The notes beneath the pieces were generated by a model. That model was not told the DNA's origin and searched no databases. It saw only the letters and a list, made by a program, of their open reading frames with translations. A stretch of DNA of 64,000 nucleotides from Sphingomonas sp. Leaf339 (GTDB taxonomy: Bacteria; Pseudomonadota; Alphaproteobacteria; Sphingomonadales; Sphingomonadaceae): NCBI RefSeq assembly GCF_001426195.1, contig NZ_LMRS01000001.1, positions 622,501 to 686,500 on the forward strand, given 5' to 3'. This document shows, one piece after another, positions 40,684 to 50,933 of this stretch. Each line of letters opens with the position of its first letter. Position 1 is the stretch's first letter. Position numbers and translations under genes: made by a program.

Positions 40684-42264
40684 TTAGCGTGTCGGTGCCG
40701 TGGTCGATGGTGATGAGGGCGAAACGGGCCGAGGACCATCGGCGGTCGCCTCCAACGAAGAATCCCCGCCCAACACCCGATAAAGAGTGACCCGGTTCGA
40801 GGCGGCCGTCAGTTGGGTCGCCACGAATGTGCGTTGTGCCGAGTACAGCGAGCGCTGCGCGTCCAGCGTGTTGAGGAAAGGCGTAACGCCGCCCCGGTAG
40901 GACGCATCAGTCAACTGCAGGGTATCAGCGGTTGAAGCAACAAGCCGACGGTTGGCGGCCAACTGGTCGGCGATCGTGCCCTGGCGGGCTAGCGCGTCGG
41001 CCGTCTCCTGAAACGCGGTCTGTATGGCCTTTTCGTAGGTCGCCAGCGCCGCATCGCGCTGTGCCTGCGAGTACCGGACATTGGCACGGGCTGCGCCCGC
41101 CTGAAAGATCGGGTAGCTGACGCTGGGAGCTGCCGAATAATTGAACGCGTCGTTGGTGAACAGCGATGACAATGCCGTGGAGGCGAACCCGATCAGACCA
41201 GTCAGCGAGATACGGGGAAACAATGCGGCGCGTGCCGCGCCAATCTCGGCATTGGTAGCGCGAAGCTCATACTCCGCCTGCACTACGTCGGGTCGGCGCA
41301 GCAATATTCCGGAGTCGAGTCCGGCGGGCAGGGCCGCGACCGTTGCCGCGGCAGCATCGATCGTCGTCGGCAGCAACGCCGGATCGACCGGAGCGCCGAC
41401 GAGAAGCTGCATCGCGTTTGCATCCTGGGCGACCAACGTGCGCTGCTGGGCCAGATCGGATTCTGCGGTAGCGAGGATCTGTTCGGCCTGTGCGACATCG
41501 GTCCGCGGCGAAATACCCCCGCGAAGTCGAGCACGGGTCAGCACGACCGATCGCTGCGCCGACGACGCCGTATCCTGGGCGATGCGGAGCAGGCTCTGGT
41601 CGGCGGCATAGGTCAGCCACGCATCGGCGATATCGCCCACTAGGGTCAGCCGGGTCGCGCGGGCCGCGGCCTCGGTGCTGAAATACCGGTCGAGTGCGGC
41701 GCTACTCAAGTTGCGGATACGGCCGAACAAGTCGAGCTCGAACGAGGTAACGCCCAAACCCACTGACCACGCACTGTTCGAGGACGACGTTGTGACGACG
41801 GTGCCACCCGTGCCAATACCTGCGCCGGTGCCGCCGGTTCCGGTGCCAACCCCAGTTCCCGTCCCGACCCCGGTCCCCGACCCAGTTCCAGTCCCGCCAC
41901 CTGCAACGCTGGACGCGCCCCGACCGCCACCGGAATAAGTGTACCGCCCAGTTGCGTCGACCTGTGGAAACAGATCTGCCCGCTGGATGCGATACTGCGC
42001 GCGCGCCGCCTGGATATTGGCGGCGGCTACTCGCAGATCACGATTGTTCACCAGCGCCTGTTCGATCAGCGACTGCAGGCGGCGATCGGTGAAGACCGCC
42101 GGGTAAGTGATGGCGGGCAATGCCGCCTCTGACTGGCGCAGATAAGCATCGCCGACCGGCCACGACGTGGGCACCGGCAATTCGGGCCGGACATATTTTG
42201 GGGCAAGCGAACAGCCAGAGATTGCCGTCACCGCCAGCATCAAGGGTAACGTTTTACGCATCAT
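40684..42264 (-). CDS. RND efflux outer-membrane lipoprotein (OprM/NodT family)
   Basis: A 526-residue outer-membrane channel. The N-terminus has a lipobox (AVTAISGCSLAPKYVRPELP). Two repeats of long helices and beta strands follow, with FELDLFGRIRNLS and YSAAPSVSYPIFQAGAARANV marking the strand regions. Residues 111-159, between FPQVDATGRYTYSGG and WSVGLGVTSFELDLFG, are an unusual Gly-Thr/Gly-Val repeat at the place of the first extracellular barrel loop. The start overlaps the permease stop (ATGA). It is the third gene of the pump operon. Confidence 0.94.
   Translation of the reverse strand: MMRKTLPLMLAVTAISGCSLAPKYVRPELPVPTSWPVGDAYLRQSEAALPAITYPAVFTDRRLQSLIEQALVNNRDLRVAAANIQAARAQYRIQRADLFPQVDATGRYTYSGGGRGASSVAGGGTGTGSGTGVGTGTGVGTGTGGTGAGIGTGGTVVTTSSSNSAWSVGLGVTSFELDLFGRIRNLSSAALDRYFSTEAAARATRLTLVGDIADAWLTYAADQSLLRIAQDTASSAQRSVVLTRARLRGGISPRTDVAQAEQILATAESDLAQQRTLVAQDANAMQLLVGAPVDPALLPTTIDAAAATVAALPAGLDSGILLRRPDVVQAEYELRATNAEIGAARAALFPRISLTGLIGFASTALSSLFTNDAFNYSAAPSVSYPIFQAGAARANVRYSQAQRDAALATYEKAIQTAFQETADALARQGTIADQLAANRRLVASTADTLQLTDASYRGGVTPFLNTLDAQRSLYSAQRTFVATQLTAASNRVTLYRVLGGDSSLEATADGPRPVSPSSPSTTAPTR
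41803..41901 (-). repeat. Gly-Thr coding low-complexity repeat
   Basis: About 33 codons (residues 122-154 of the outer-membrane channel) consist of GT, GS, GV, GA and GI dipeptides, encoded by degenerate GGN-ACN-type six-base units. The region is prone to replication slippage, and six-base steps would keep the frame. Confidence 0.85.
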
Positions 42265-45200
42265 GCCGTCTCCGGCCGATGAGGGCCTTGCGGTTCGGGC
42301 GGGCCATATGCCTCGCCGTCCTTGTGACCATCGCCCTGAAAGCCGGTGGGCTTACCGCGCAGCTTGGCCATGCCATCACGCACGCCGCGCCGGACGAGGA
42401 CGAAGAACAGCGGGATGTAGAAGATCGCAAGGAACGTCGCCGACAACATCCCACCGATCACCGCCGTACCGATGGCAATCCGGCTGTTCGCGCCGGCGCC
42501 CGTCGAGATCGCGAGGGGCAGCACACCGAAGATGAAAGCGAATGACGTCATCAGGATCGGGCGCAGGCGGATTTTTGCTGCTTCCAGCGCCGCATCCATC
42601 ACCCGCTTACCCTGCCGTTCGGCCTGTTCGGCGAACTCGATCATGAGGATCGCATTCTTGGCCGCCAGCCCCATCGTCGTGAGCAGACCGATTTGCAGAT
42701 AGACATCGTTGGTCAGGTTACGCAGCGTGACGAACGCGATGGCGCCGATCAGACCCAGCGGAATGATAAGCAGCACGGCAAACGGGATCGACCAGCTTTC
42801 GTACAGTGCCGCGAGACACAAGAACACGACCAAGATCGACAGCCCGTAAAGGATCGGCGCCTGCCCGGAAGACACGTCTTCCTGATAGGACAGTCCGGCC
42901 AATTCAACCGACGTTCCCGGGATTTCGCCCGCGAGCCGTCGCATCGTCTCCAAAGCCTGTCCTGAACTTGTCCCCGGGGCTGACGAGCCCTGGAATTCGA
43001 AGGACGGAATACCGTTGAACCGGGACAGCGACACCGGCGCCTGTTGCCAACTGGTCGTAGCGAATGACGAAAATGGTGCCATTTGGTTGCTGGACCCGCG
43101 CACGAACCACTGGTTCAGGTCGGATGGCGAGGAACGGTAAGGAGCGTCCCCCTGAACGTAGACGCGCTTCACGCGTCCGCGATCGAGGAAATCGTTGACG
43201 TACTGCCCACCCCACGCAGTTGACAGCGTCGAGTTGACGGTCGATTGCGTCAATCCCAGCGAAGCCAATTTCTGTGGGTCGATATCGACCTTTACGGTCG
43301 GCACGTCGGGCAGTTCGGTCAGCCGTACGCCAGCCAGTGTTGGTTCGGCCGCCGCTGCGGCAAGCAATTTATCGCGGGCCGCAGAAAATTTCTCCTGGCT
43401 CATCCCCGACGTATTTTGAAATTCGATCGTGAAGCCGTTCGACTGACCAAGACCGCGTACGGCGGGCGGCACCAGCGCATAGACCTGAGCATCACGAAGA
43501 TTGGAGAACGCACCGGAAGCGCGGCCAGTGATCGCATCGGCCGAATTATCTGCACCTTCCCGAAGCGACCAATCCTTCAGCGCCGCAAAGCCGATGCCCG
43601 TGTTCTGGCCGCCCGGAGCGCCGCCGCCACCGACACCGCTGACCGTGAACATGGTCGCAACATTGGCGCCTTCGTTGCCGACGAAGTATTTCTCGACTTC
43701 CTTCTGTACCTCAAACGTCCGGTTCTGTGTTGCACCCGGCGGCAACTGGAACTGCACGATCGCGATACCCTGGTCCTCGGTCGGCAGGAATCCGGTAGGC
43801 AGGCGAAGGAACAACAGGGCCAGCACTACGACGATAATACCGTAGATACCCAGCCACAGCCACTTTGCCGCAACGATTTTCTTGACCGCATCGACATACC
43901 GATCCGACGTGCGATCGAACCAGTTGTTGAAATTGTCACGGGCGCGGGCGAAGAAATGCGCAACTTTGGGGAAACGGCGGCCCAGCCAGCCATCCTCGAC
44001 CGGATCGCCGTTCTCATCCTGCTTTTTCTGTTTCAGCAGCGTGGTCGTCAACGCCGGCGACAGCACCAATGCGACGACTACCGACAGGATCATCGCCGAC
44101 ACGATCGTCAATGAAAATTGGCGGTAGATCACACCAGTCGATCCACCGAAGAACGCCATTGGCAGGAATACCGCCGACAACACCAGCGCGATCGCGACGA
44201 GTGCCACGGTAATCTCGTCCATCGACCGGATCGTCGCCTCGCGCGGCGACAGGCTGGGATCTTCCTCCATTAGCCGCTCGACGTTTTCCACGACGACAAT
44301 GGCGTCATCGACCAACAAACCGATCGCCAGCACAAGGCCGAATAGCGTCAGCGTGTTGATCGAAAAGCCGGCGAGATAGAAGACCGCGAACGTCCCCAGA
44401 AGGACAACCGGCACCGCGATCGTCGGGATCAGCGTCGCACGCCAGCTTTGAAGGAAAACGAACATGACGATGACGACGAGGATCACCGCCTCGATCAGGG
44501 TCTTCACCACCTCTTCGATCGACAATTTAATGAATTCGGTCGAATCGTTGACGAAGGTATATTCGTATCCCGGTGGGAAGCTCTTCGACGCCTGCTCGAC
44601 CTGTGCCTTTACCAGTTCGGCCGTCTTCAGCGCGTCGGCACCGGGAGCCAACAGGACGGCAATACCGGCACCAGGATGCTGGTTGATCCGGCTGCGAGCC
44701 GAATAATTCTCGGCGCCCAGTTCAACCCAGCCGACATCGGAAACCCGGACGGCCGCGCCGTTGTTCAGCGTCTTCAAAATGATATTGCGGAATTGTTCGG
44801 GCGTTTGGAGCCGCGATTGTGCCGTCACGACGGCATTCAGATACTGCTTGTCGGACGAAGGCTGGCCGCCGATCTCGCCGGCGGCAACCTCGGTATTCTG
44901 ATTTTGAACCGCGGTGATGACGTCAGACGGCATCAGCTGGAAGCTGTTGAGCTTGTTCGGGTCCAGCCAGATTCGCATGGCATATTGCGATCCGAAGACG
45001 TTGGTATCACCGACGCCGGGCGTGCGGCCCAATGGATCCTGCAACGTCGAGGTCAGATAGTCCGATACGTCGCGGTTGGTCGTACGATCCGTTGTATCAT
45101 ACACTGCGGCAATCAGCAGGAAGTCCGGGTTGGACTTGCGGACGATCAGCCCTTGTTGCTGCACCTGACTTGGCAGGCGGCTGAGCGATTGCTGAACCTG

Positions 45201-45530
45201 GTTCTGAACCTGGACCTGCGCGATATCCGGATCGGTACCCTTGGCGAAGGTGCAGGTGATCGTCACCTGACCGCGAGAGGATGACGAGGACTGGAAATAC
45301 AGCAGCCCGTCGATGCCCGTCAGCGTCTGTTCGACCACCTGCGTGACGGCATTTTGCAATGTCTGGGCATTCGCACCTGGGTACGTCGCCCGGATCGTCA
45401 CCTGCGGCGGCGCGACGTCGGGATATTGGGCAATCGGCAGGCCCATGATGCCGCCGACGCCGGCGAGCATGATGATGATCGCGATCACCCAAGCGAAAAT
45501 CGGGCGATCGATGAAGATGCGGCTTATCAT
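42261..45530 (-). CDS. RND efflux pump inner-membrane transporter (HAE1 family)
   Basis: A 1089-residue proton-driven multidrug transporter with twelve predicted helices and two large periplasmic loops. Landmarks are FIDRPIFAWVIAIIIMLAGV, the proton-relay aspartates in GLLVDDAIVVVENVERLMEE, GVIYRQFSLTIVSAM and GLAAKNAILMIEFAEQ. A C-terminal tail of about 25 residues (GFQGDGHKDGEAYGPPEPQG) extends past the last helix. It lies between adaptor and channel genes in one leftward operon. The substrate range cannot be read from sequence. Confidence 0.97.
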   Translation of the reverse strand: MISRIFIDRPIFAWVIAIIIMLAGVGGIMGLPIAQYPDVAPPQVTIRATYPGANAQTLQNAVTQVVEQTLTGIDGLLYFQSSSSSRGQVTITCTFAKGTDPDIAQVQVQNQVQQSLSRLPSQVQQQGLIVRKSNPDFLLIAAVYDTTDRTTNRDVSDYLTSTLQDPLGRTPGVGDTNVFGSQYAMRIWLDPNKLNSFQLMPSDVITAVQNQNTEVAAGEIGGQPSSDKQYLNAVVTAQSRLQTPEQFRNIILKTLNNGAAVRVSDVGWVELGAENYSARSRINQHPGAGIAVLLAPGADALKTAELVKAQVEQASKSFPPGYEYTFVNDSTEFIKLSIEEVVKTLIEAVILVVIVMFVFLQSWRATLIPTIAVPVVLLGTFAVFYLAGFSINTLTLFGLVLAIGLLVDDAIVVVENVERLMEEDPSLSPREATIRSMDEITVALVAIALVLSAVFLPMAFFGGSTGVIYRQFSLTIVSAMILSVVVALVLSPALTTTLLKQKKQDENGDPVEDGWLGRRFPKVAHFFARARDNFNNWFDRTSDRYVDAVKKIVAAKWLWLGIYGIIVVVLALLFLRLPTGFLPTEDQGIAIVQFQLPPGATQNRTFEVQKEVEKYFVGNEGANVATMFTVSGVGGGGAPGGQNTGIGFAALKDWSLREGADNSADAITGRASGAFSNLRDAQVYALVPPAVRGLGQSNGFTIEFQNTSGMSQEKFSAARDKLLAAAAAEPTLAGVRLTELPDVPTVKVDIDPQKLASLGLTQSTVNSTLSTAWGGQYVNDFLDRGRVKRVYVQGDAPYRSSPSDLNQWFVRGSSNQMAPFSSFATTSWQQAPVSLSRFNGIPSFEFQGSSAPGTSSGQALETMRRLAGEIPGTSVELAGLSYQEDVSSGQAPILYGLSILVVFLCLAALYESWSIPFAVLLIIPLGLIGAIAFVTLRNLTNDVYLQIGLLTTMGLAAKNAILMIEFAEQAERQGKRVMDAALEAAKIRLRPILMTSFAFIFGVLPLAISTGAGANSRIAIGTAVIGGMLSATFLAIFYIPLFFVLVRRGVRDGMAKLRGKPTGFQGDGHKDGEAYGPPEPQGPHRPETA

Positions 45531-45537
45531 GAGGGCG

Positions 45538-46758
45538 TCAGCCGGCCTTCTGCTTGGATTGGCCGGTCTGGCCTTGGCCGTCCTTGCCCTCCTGCGGCGC
45601 TTCTACGCGCTGCGGTGTGTTTGCCGGCACCGGTTTCACGGACTGGCCTGGGCGCAGCTTGCTAAGGCCCTGCACGATGATTCGATCGCCCGGGTTCAGG
45701 CCCTGCGTGACGACCCAGTATTCGCCCTGAGTACGTTCCGCCGTCACTTTCTTCTGCGTCGCCTTATTGTCTGGGCCGACCATGATGACGGTGGCATTAC
45801 CCTGCGGATCGCGACTGACGCCCTGTTGCGGAACAAGGAACGCGCGCTGGTTGATCGCCTGCGCGAACCGGGCGCGGACAAACATGCCGGGGAGGAGGAT
45901 GCCTTGCGCATTTGGAAATCGAGCACGCAAGGTTGTCGTGCCGGTGGTCGGATCGACCAGCGCTTCGGCGAACTCGATCGTCCCGGTCTGTCCATAATCG
46001 CTGCCGTCGGGCAGCGTCAGTCGGACACGCGCGGCGGTTGACACTATCCCTTGCGAAGCCAGGCTGCGGCGTAGCGACAACAGAGCATCGGCTGACTGCT
46101 GGATATCGACAAACATCGGATCAAGCCGCTGAATTTGCGCCAGCGGATCGGTCTGCGTCGCCGAAACCAACGCGCCGACGGTGAATAGCGACCGACCGAT
46201 GCGGCCCGAAATCGGCGCCGGCACGGTCGTGAAGCGGAGATTTATCCGCGCCGTTTCCAATGCCGCCCGCGTTTGTGCAACCGATGCGCTTGCCTGCCGC
46301 GCCTGCGCGACGGCGTTAGTATAGTCTTGTTTGGAGATTGCCTCGATCTCCGCCAGTGGGCGATATCGTTCGGCGAGGATGCGTGTCGCTTCGCGATTTG
46401 CCTGCGCACTGGCCAGGTTGGCTTTCGCCTCATCAGCGGCAGCTCGATACAGGCGCGGATCGATTTCGTAGAGCGGCTGTCCCTGCCGAACTAGGGTACC
46501 TTCAGTAAAGAAACGTCGGCGGATCAGGCCCGTTACCTGCGGCCGGACATCCGAACTTTCGAAAGCGGTGGTGCGGCCCGCCAGCTCGGTGACCAGTGCC
46601 GCCTCGGTTGGCTGCACCACTACGAACCCGACTTGCGGCGTTCCCTGTCCTGGCTGGCTGCCCCCCTTGCCCTGGCCCTTTTTCGCAGAATCACCTCCGC
46701 CACAGGCAGCGAGTGCCAAGGCCAGGCCGATTGCGATGCACGCGGTACCGTGCCGCAC
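45538..46758 (-). CDS. RND efflux periplasmic adaptor lipoprotein
   Basis: About 406 residues of membrane-fusion protein. A lipobox (IAIGLALALAACGGG), a Gly/Gln/Lys-rich linker, a lipoyl half-motif (VRPQVTGLIRRRFFTEGTLV), a helical hairpin (LASAQANREATRILAERYRP) and the partner half (VPAPISGRIGRSLFTVGALV) are in the right order. GTG 46758 opens the lipoprotein signal; TTG 46773 is an alternative start, and neither has a strong ribosome site. It is the first gene of the pump operon. No TetR-type regulator is adjacent, which is unusual for such operons. Confidence 0.93.
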   Translation of the reverse strand: MRHGTACIAIGLALALAACGGGDSAKKGQGKGGSQPGQGTPQVGFVVVQPTEAALVTELAGRTTAFESSDVRPQVTGLIRRRFFTEGTLVRQGQPLYEIDPRLYRAAADEAKANLASAQANREATRILAERYRPLAEIEAISKQDYTNAVAQARQASASVAQTRAALETARINLRFTTVPAPISGRIGRSLFTVGALVSATQTDPLAQIQRLDPMFVDIQQSADALLSLRRSLASQGIVSTAARVRLTLPDGSDYGQTGTIEFAEALVDPTTGTTTLRARFPNAQGILLPGMFVRARFAQAINQRAFLVPQQGVSRDPQGNATVIMVGPDNKATQKKVTAERTQGEYWVVTQGLNPGDRIIVQGLSKLRPGQSVKPVPANTPQRVEAPQEGKDGQGQTGQSKQKAG

Positions 46759-46910
46759 TTCCGATGATTGCAAGATGATCGTACCTGTCTGGCTGCCGGA
46801 TTTCCGCCCGGAACGGGCGTCAAATGCTTGAGCCGGCAATTAGTTGCCTGCTTCGTGCGATTTTGCCTGGTCACGGGACACGGATCAAGGGGTGGCGGGT
46901 TACTGCGATC

Positions 46911-47600
46911 ATGAACGATAAATCGCGATCGATCGACGAAGACAAACAATTGGCAGCGGACGCTGCGGTGGCCGAAGTCCAAGAGGGAATGCTGATCGGG
47001 CTGGGTACCGGCTCCACGGCTGCTTATGCGATCCGGGCGATCGGCCGCGCCGGTATAGCAATCGAGGCGGTCGCGACGTCGGAGGCAAGCGCGAACTTGG
47101 CCCGGGAGGTTGGGATCAAGATAATACATTTCTCCCGGGTCGAACGGGTCGATCTGACCATCGACGGCGCCGATGAAATTGACGAGGGGCTTCGCGCCAT
47201 CAAGGGAGCGGGCGGCGCAATGCTGCGCGAAAAAATTGTCGCAGCAGCGAGCGATCGGATGGTCGTGATCGCTGATCGCTCCAAGCGGGTCGAGACGATC
47301 GGCGTCGCGAAACTGCCCGTCGAGATTGTACCGTTCGCTACCGCTTATGTCTCGGCCGCGCTGCGCCCGATGTTCGACGCCGTTGACCTGCGCGATGGGG
47401 GTAGAGTCCTGACCGATAGCGGCAATGTCGTGCTGGACTGCATGAATTCGCATTCGGACGACTGGGACAGGCTGGCTGGCTGGCTTTCCACGGTGCCCGG
47501 CGTCGTCGGTCATGGTCTGTTCCTGTCGGAGGTCGATGCCGCCTATATTGCATCCGGAGGAATCGTTACGCGGCTGGAACGGCGACTAACAAGTGGCTAG
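46911..47600 (+). CDS. rpiA: ribose-5-phosphate isomerase A
   Basis: A 229-residue enzyme interconverting ribose-5- and ribulose-5-phosphate. Motifs are GLGTGSTAAYAIRAI, LTIDGADEIDEGLRAIKGAGGAMLREKIV with the catalytic Asp/Glu/Lys, and GNVVLDC. ATG 46911 lacks a good ribosome site; earlier in-frame residues are unlike the family. It is the first gene of the pentose-phosphate operon and divergent from the efflux adaptor. Confidence 0.95.
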   Translation: MNDKSRSIDEDKQLAADAAVAEVQEGMLIGLGTGSTAAYAIRAIGRAGIAIEAVATSEASANLAREVGIKIIHFSRVERVDLTIDGADEIDEGLRAIKGAGGAMLREKIVAAASDRMVVIADRSKRVETIGVAKLPVEIVPFATAYVSAALRPMFDAVDLRDGGRVLTDSGNVVLDCMNSHSDDWDRLAGWLSTVPGVVGHGLFLSEVDAAYIASGGIVTRLERRLTSG

Positions 47601-47669
47601 GGGCTTCCCCATCTCGCAACCGACCGAAGGTACGCGCGTTCGGTCAACGACCATAACGAGGCCCTCTTC

Positions 47670-49775
47670 ATGTCCGATACTCTGACTGCCACCCCCGTGG
47701 ATGCCCATCTTCATGAAGACGGCAGTCTAGAACGACTGGCGATCGACACAATCCGCACGTTGTCGATGGACGCGGTGCAGAAGGCAAATTCTGGTCATCC
47801 GGGCACGCCGATGGCGCTGGCTCCGGTGGGCTACACGCTGTGGTCTAAGTTTTTGCGATACGATCCGGCCCATGCCGACTGGCCGAACCGCGACCGCTTC
47901 GTGCTGTCCGTGGGTCATGCCAGTATGCTGCTATACAGCCTGATCCATCTCGCCGGCATCGAGGAGATCGACGCCGACGGGAACAAGACGGGCAACGAGG
48001 CGGTGAGCCTTCACGATATCGAGCAATTCCGGCAGTTGTCATCCAAGACGCCCGGTCATCCGGAATACCGCCACACGACGGGCGTGGAGACAACGACCGG
48101 TCCGCTCGGACAGGGTTGCGGCAACTCGGTCGGCATGGCGATCGCCGAGCGCTGGTTGGCGGCGCGGTACAACAAGGACGGCTTCCCGATCTTCGATCAC
48201 GATGTCTATTCGCTGTGCGGCGATGGCGACATGATGGAGGGCGTCACTTCCGAGGCGGCGAGCATCGCCGGCCATTTAAAGCTGTCGAACCTCTGCTGGA
48301 TTTACGACAGCAACCATATTTCGATCGAGGGCGGCACCGATCTGGCGTTCGACGAGGACGTTGGTCTGCGTTTCAAGGCATATGGCTGGAACGTCATCCA
48401 TGTCGATGACGCCAACGACACGAATGCGTTGGCCAAGGCGATCGAGCAGTTCAAGGCGACAACCGATCGCCCGACATTCATCGTTGTCCATTCGGTCATC
48501 GGCTGGGGTAGCCCGAAGGCGGGCAGCGAGAAGGCACATGGCGAACCGTTGGGCGAAGAGAATATTCGCCTCACCAAGAGGGCTTATGGTTGGCCCGAGG
48601 ACAAGAGCTTTTATGTGCCTGATGGCGTCGCCGAGGCGTTTCGACAAGCGCTGGAAAGCCGGTCGAAGTCACTGCGCGACGAGTGGGTGGCGATGACGGA
48701 TCGTTATCGTCAGGCGCACCCCGACCTTGGCGCCGAACTCGATCTGCTGCTCAAGGACAAGCTACCAGAGGGATGGGATGCTGATATCCCCGTCTTCCCA
48801 GCCGATGCGAAGGGGCTGGCAAGCCGGGATTCCGGCGGCAAGGTGCTGAACGCGATCGCGGGCAAGGTGCCGTGGGTAATCGGCGGCTCCGCTGACCTCG
48901 CGCCCTCAACCAAGACCGACATCAAGGGTCAGCCTTCGTTCGAGGCGAATAATTACGGCGGTCGAAACTTCCACTTTGGCGTGCGCGAGCATGGCATGGG
49001 CGCTGTCGTGAACGGCATGGCGCTATCGCATCTGCGTTCTTACGGTTCGACCTTCCTGGTATTCGCGGATTACATGCGTGCGCCGATCCGGCTGTCAGCG
49101 ATCATGGAGCTTGGCGATGTCTGGGTCTTCACCCACGACTCGATCGGTGTCGGCGAGGACGGTCCGACCCATCAGCCGATCGAGCACATGGCGACGCTGC
49201 GTGCGATCCCAGGTCTCGATACGATCCGGCCGGGCGATGCGAACGAGGTCGCTTGGGCATGGCGGGCGGCACTGGAAAAGGCCGATCGGCCGACCGCGCT
49301 GATCCTGTCGCGTCAGGCGTTGCCAACCCTCGATCGTGAAAAATACGCATCGGCCGAAGGCGTGATAAAGGGTGGTTACGTCTTGGCTGATTGCGATGGC
49401 GAACCCGAGGTTGTGCTGATCGGCACGGGCAGCGAATTGTCGCTGGTGGTCGATGCCTATGAAAAGCTGACCGCCGAGGGTGTTCGGGCACGCGTCGTGT
49501 CACTGCCGAGTTGGTTCCGGTTCGAATTGCAAGACAAGGGTTACCGGGACTCGGTGCTGCCGCCCGCGACCAAGGCGCGGCTGGCGGTCGAGATGGCCGG
49601 TTCGCTTGGCTGGGATCGTTATGTCGGCAGCTATGGTGACACGGTCACCATGTCGACGTTCGGTGCGTCCGCGCCACTCGCCAAGCTCGCGGACAAATTC
49701 GGGTTCACCGTCGACCATATCGTCGAAAAGGCGCGCGCGTTGATTGCCGATGCCGCCTCCACCGGTAAGGAATAA
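47670..49775 (+). CDS. tkt: transketolase
   Basis: A 701-residue thiamine-diphosphate enzyme of the non-oxidative pentose-phosphate pathway. It shows ANSGHPGTPMALAPVGYTLW, the ThDP motif GDGDMMEGVTSEAASIAGHL...NLCWIYDSN, FHFGVREHGMGAVVNGMAL and the pyrimidine-domain stretch TFLVFADYMRAPIRLSA. Length is full. It sits between rpiA and tal on the plus strand, five bases before tal. Confidence 0.97.
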   Translation: MSDTLTATPVDAHLHEDGSLERLAIDTIRTLSMDAVQKANSGHPGTPMALAPVGYTLWSKFLRYDPAHADWPNRDRFVLSVGHASMLLYSLIHLAGIEEIDADGNKTGNEAVSLHDIEQFRQLSSKTPGHPEYRHTTGVETTTGPLGQGCGNSVGMAIAERWLAARYNKDGFPIFDHDVYSLCGDGDMMEGVTSEAASIAGHLKLSNLCWIYDSNHISIEGGTDLAFDEDVGLRFKAYGWNVIHVDDANDTNALAKAIEQFKATTDRPTFIVVHSVIGWGSPKAGSEKAHGEPLGEENIRLTKRAYGWPEDKSFYVPDGVAEAFRQALESRSKSLRDEWVAMTDRYRQAHPDLGAELDLLLKDKLPEGWDADIPVFPADAKGLASRDSGGKVLNAIAGKVPWVIGGSADLAPSTKTDIKGQPSFEANNYGGRNFHFGVREHGMGAVVNGMALSHLRSYGSTFLVFADYMRAPIRLSAIMELGDVWVFTHDSIGVGEDGPTHQPIEHMATLRAIPGLDTIRPGDANEVAWAWRAALEKADRPTALILSRQALPTLDREKYASAEGVIKGGYVLADCDGEPEVVLIGTGSELSLVVDAYEKLTAEGVRARVVSLPSWFRFELQDKGYRDSVLPPATKARLAVEMAGSLGWDRYVGSYGDTVTMSTFGASAPLAKLADKFGFTVDHIVEKARALIADAASTGKE

Positions 49776-49780
49776 TTGTT

Positions 49781-50905
49781 ATGAGCAAGCTCTCCGATCT
49801 TTCCGCCACCGGTACGGCGGTGTGGCTCGACTTCGTCGATCGCAAGTTTCTCGAAGCCGGGGGCCTGAAGGCGCTGGTGGAGGAGGATGGCCTCACCGGC
49901 GTGACCTCCAATCCGTCGATCTTCGAAAAGGCGATGGGCCACGGTAATGCCTATGACGGCACGCTCGCCGCCTACGACAAGGAGCACCCCGAGGCTGCGA
50001 CGATCGATCGTTACGAGCATCTAGCGATCGAGGACATCAAGGCGGCGGCAGAGACGCTGAAGCCCGTTTATGATCGGCTGGACGCTAAGGACGGCTATGT
50101 CAGCCTGGAGGTGTCGCCGTACATTGCCGACGACACCGATGCGACGATCGCGGAGGCCCGCAAACTTTGGGACGCAGTCGATCGGCCCAATCTGATGATC
50201 AAGATCCCCGGCACCCCCGCCGGTGGCCCGGCTATCGCAGCCACGATTACGGCCGGAATCAACGTCAATGTGACGCTGTTGTTCGCGCTCGATGCCTACA
50301 AGAAGGTCGCCGAAGCCTATACGATGGGTCTGGAGGAACGCGTTCGGCAGGGTCAGCCGATCGACCGGATCGCGTCGGTGGCTAGTTTCTTCGTCAGCCG
50401 GATCGATACGATGATCGACAAGCAGATCGATGAGCGCGTCGCAGATGCTGACGCGGAAGCAGAGGCGTTGAAGGCGGTACGCGGCAAGGTGGCGATCGCC
50501 AACGCCAAGCTAGCCTACGCGTGGTACGAGGAATTCGTCGCATCCGACCGTTGGCAGGCACTGGTCGCGAAGGGTGCGCAACCACAGCGGCTGCTCTGGG
50601 CATCGACAGGGGTGAAGGACCCCGCCTATCCCGACACGCTGTACATCGACACGCTGATCGGTCCCGACACCGTCAACACGATGCCGCCGAAGACGATGGA
50701 TGCGTTTCGCGATCATGGTACCGTGGCAACTACCCTGACGGAGAAGGTGGACGAGGCCCAACACGTGCTGGCCGAAGCGGAACGTCTGGGTCTGAACCTA
50801 AACGACGTGACCGACACACTGGTCACGGAGGGCGTGGCATCGTTCGCGAAGGCGTTCGACGACCTGCTCAGCTCGATCGCGAAGAAGCAGCCGCCAACCG
50901 TCTGA
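49781..50905 (+). CDS. tal: transaldolase, type 2 (TalB-like long form)
   Basis: A 374-residue enzyme that moves dihydroxyacetone units between sugar phosphates. It shows [34 protein letters not shown] and the Schiff-base lysine in [11 protein letters not shown], then [13 protein letters not shown] and [13 protein letters not shown]. The longer length and segment order match the group found in actinobacteria and cyanobacteria rather than E. coli TalB. Confidence 0.95.
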   Translation: MSKLSDLSATGTAVWLDFVDRKFLEAGGLKALVEEDGLTGVTSNPSIFEKAMGHGNAYDGTLAAYDKEHPEAATIDRYEHLAIEDIKAAAETLKPVYDRLDAKDGYVSLEVSPYIADDTDATIAEARKLWDAVDRPNLMIKIPGTPAGGPAIAATITAGINVNVTLLFALDAYKKVAEAYTMGLEERVRQGQPIDRIASVASFFVSRIDTMIDKQIDERVADADAEAEALKAVRGKVAIANAKLAYAWYEEFVASDRWQALVAKGAQPQRLLWASTGVKDPAYPDTLYIDTLIGPDTVNTMPPKTMDAFRDHGTVATTLTEKVDEAQHVLAEAERLGLNLNDVTDTLVTEGVASFAKAFDDLLSSIAKKQPPTV

Positions 50906-50933
50906 TCCACTCCCCCGATACCAGGAAAACAGC

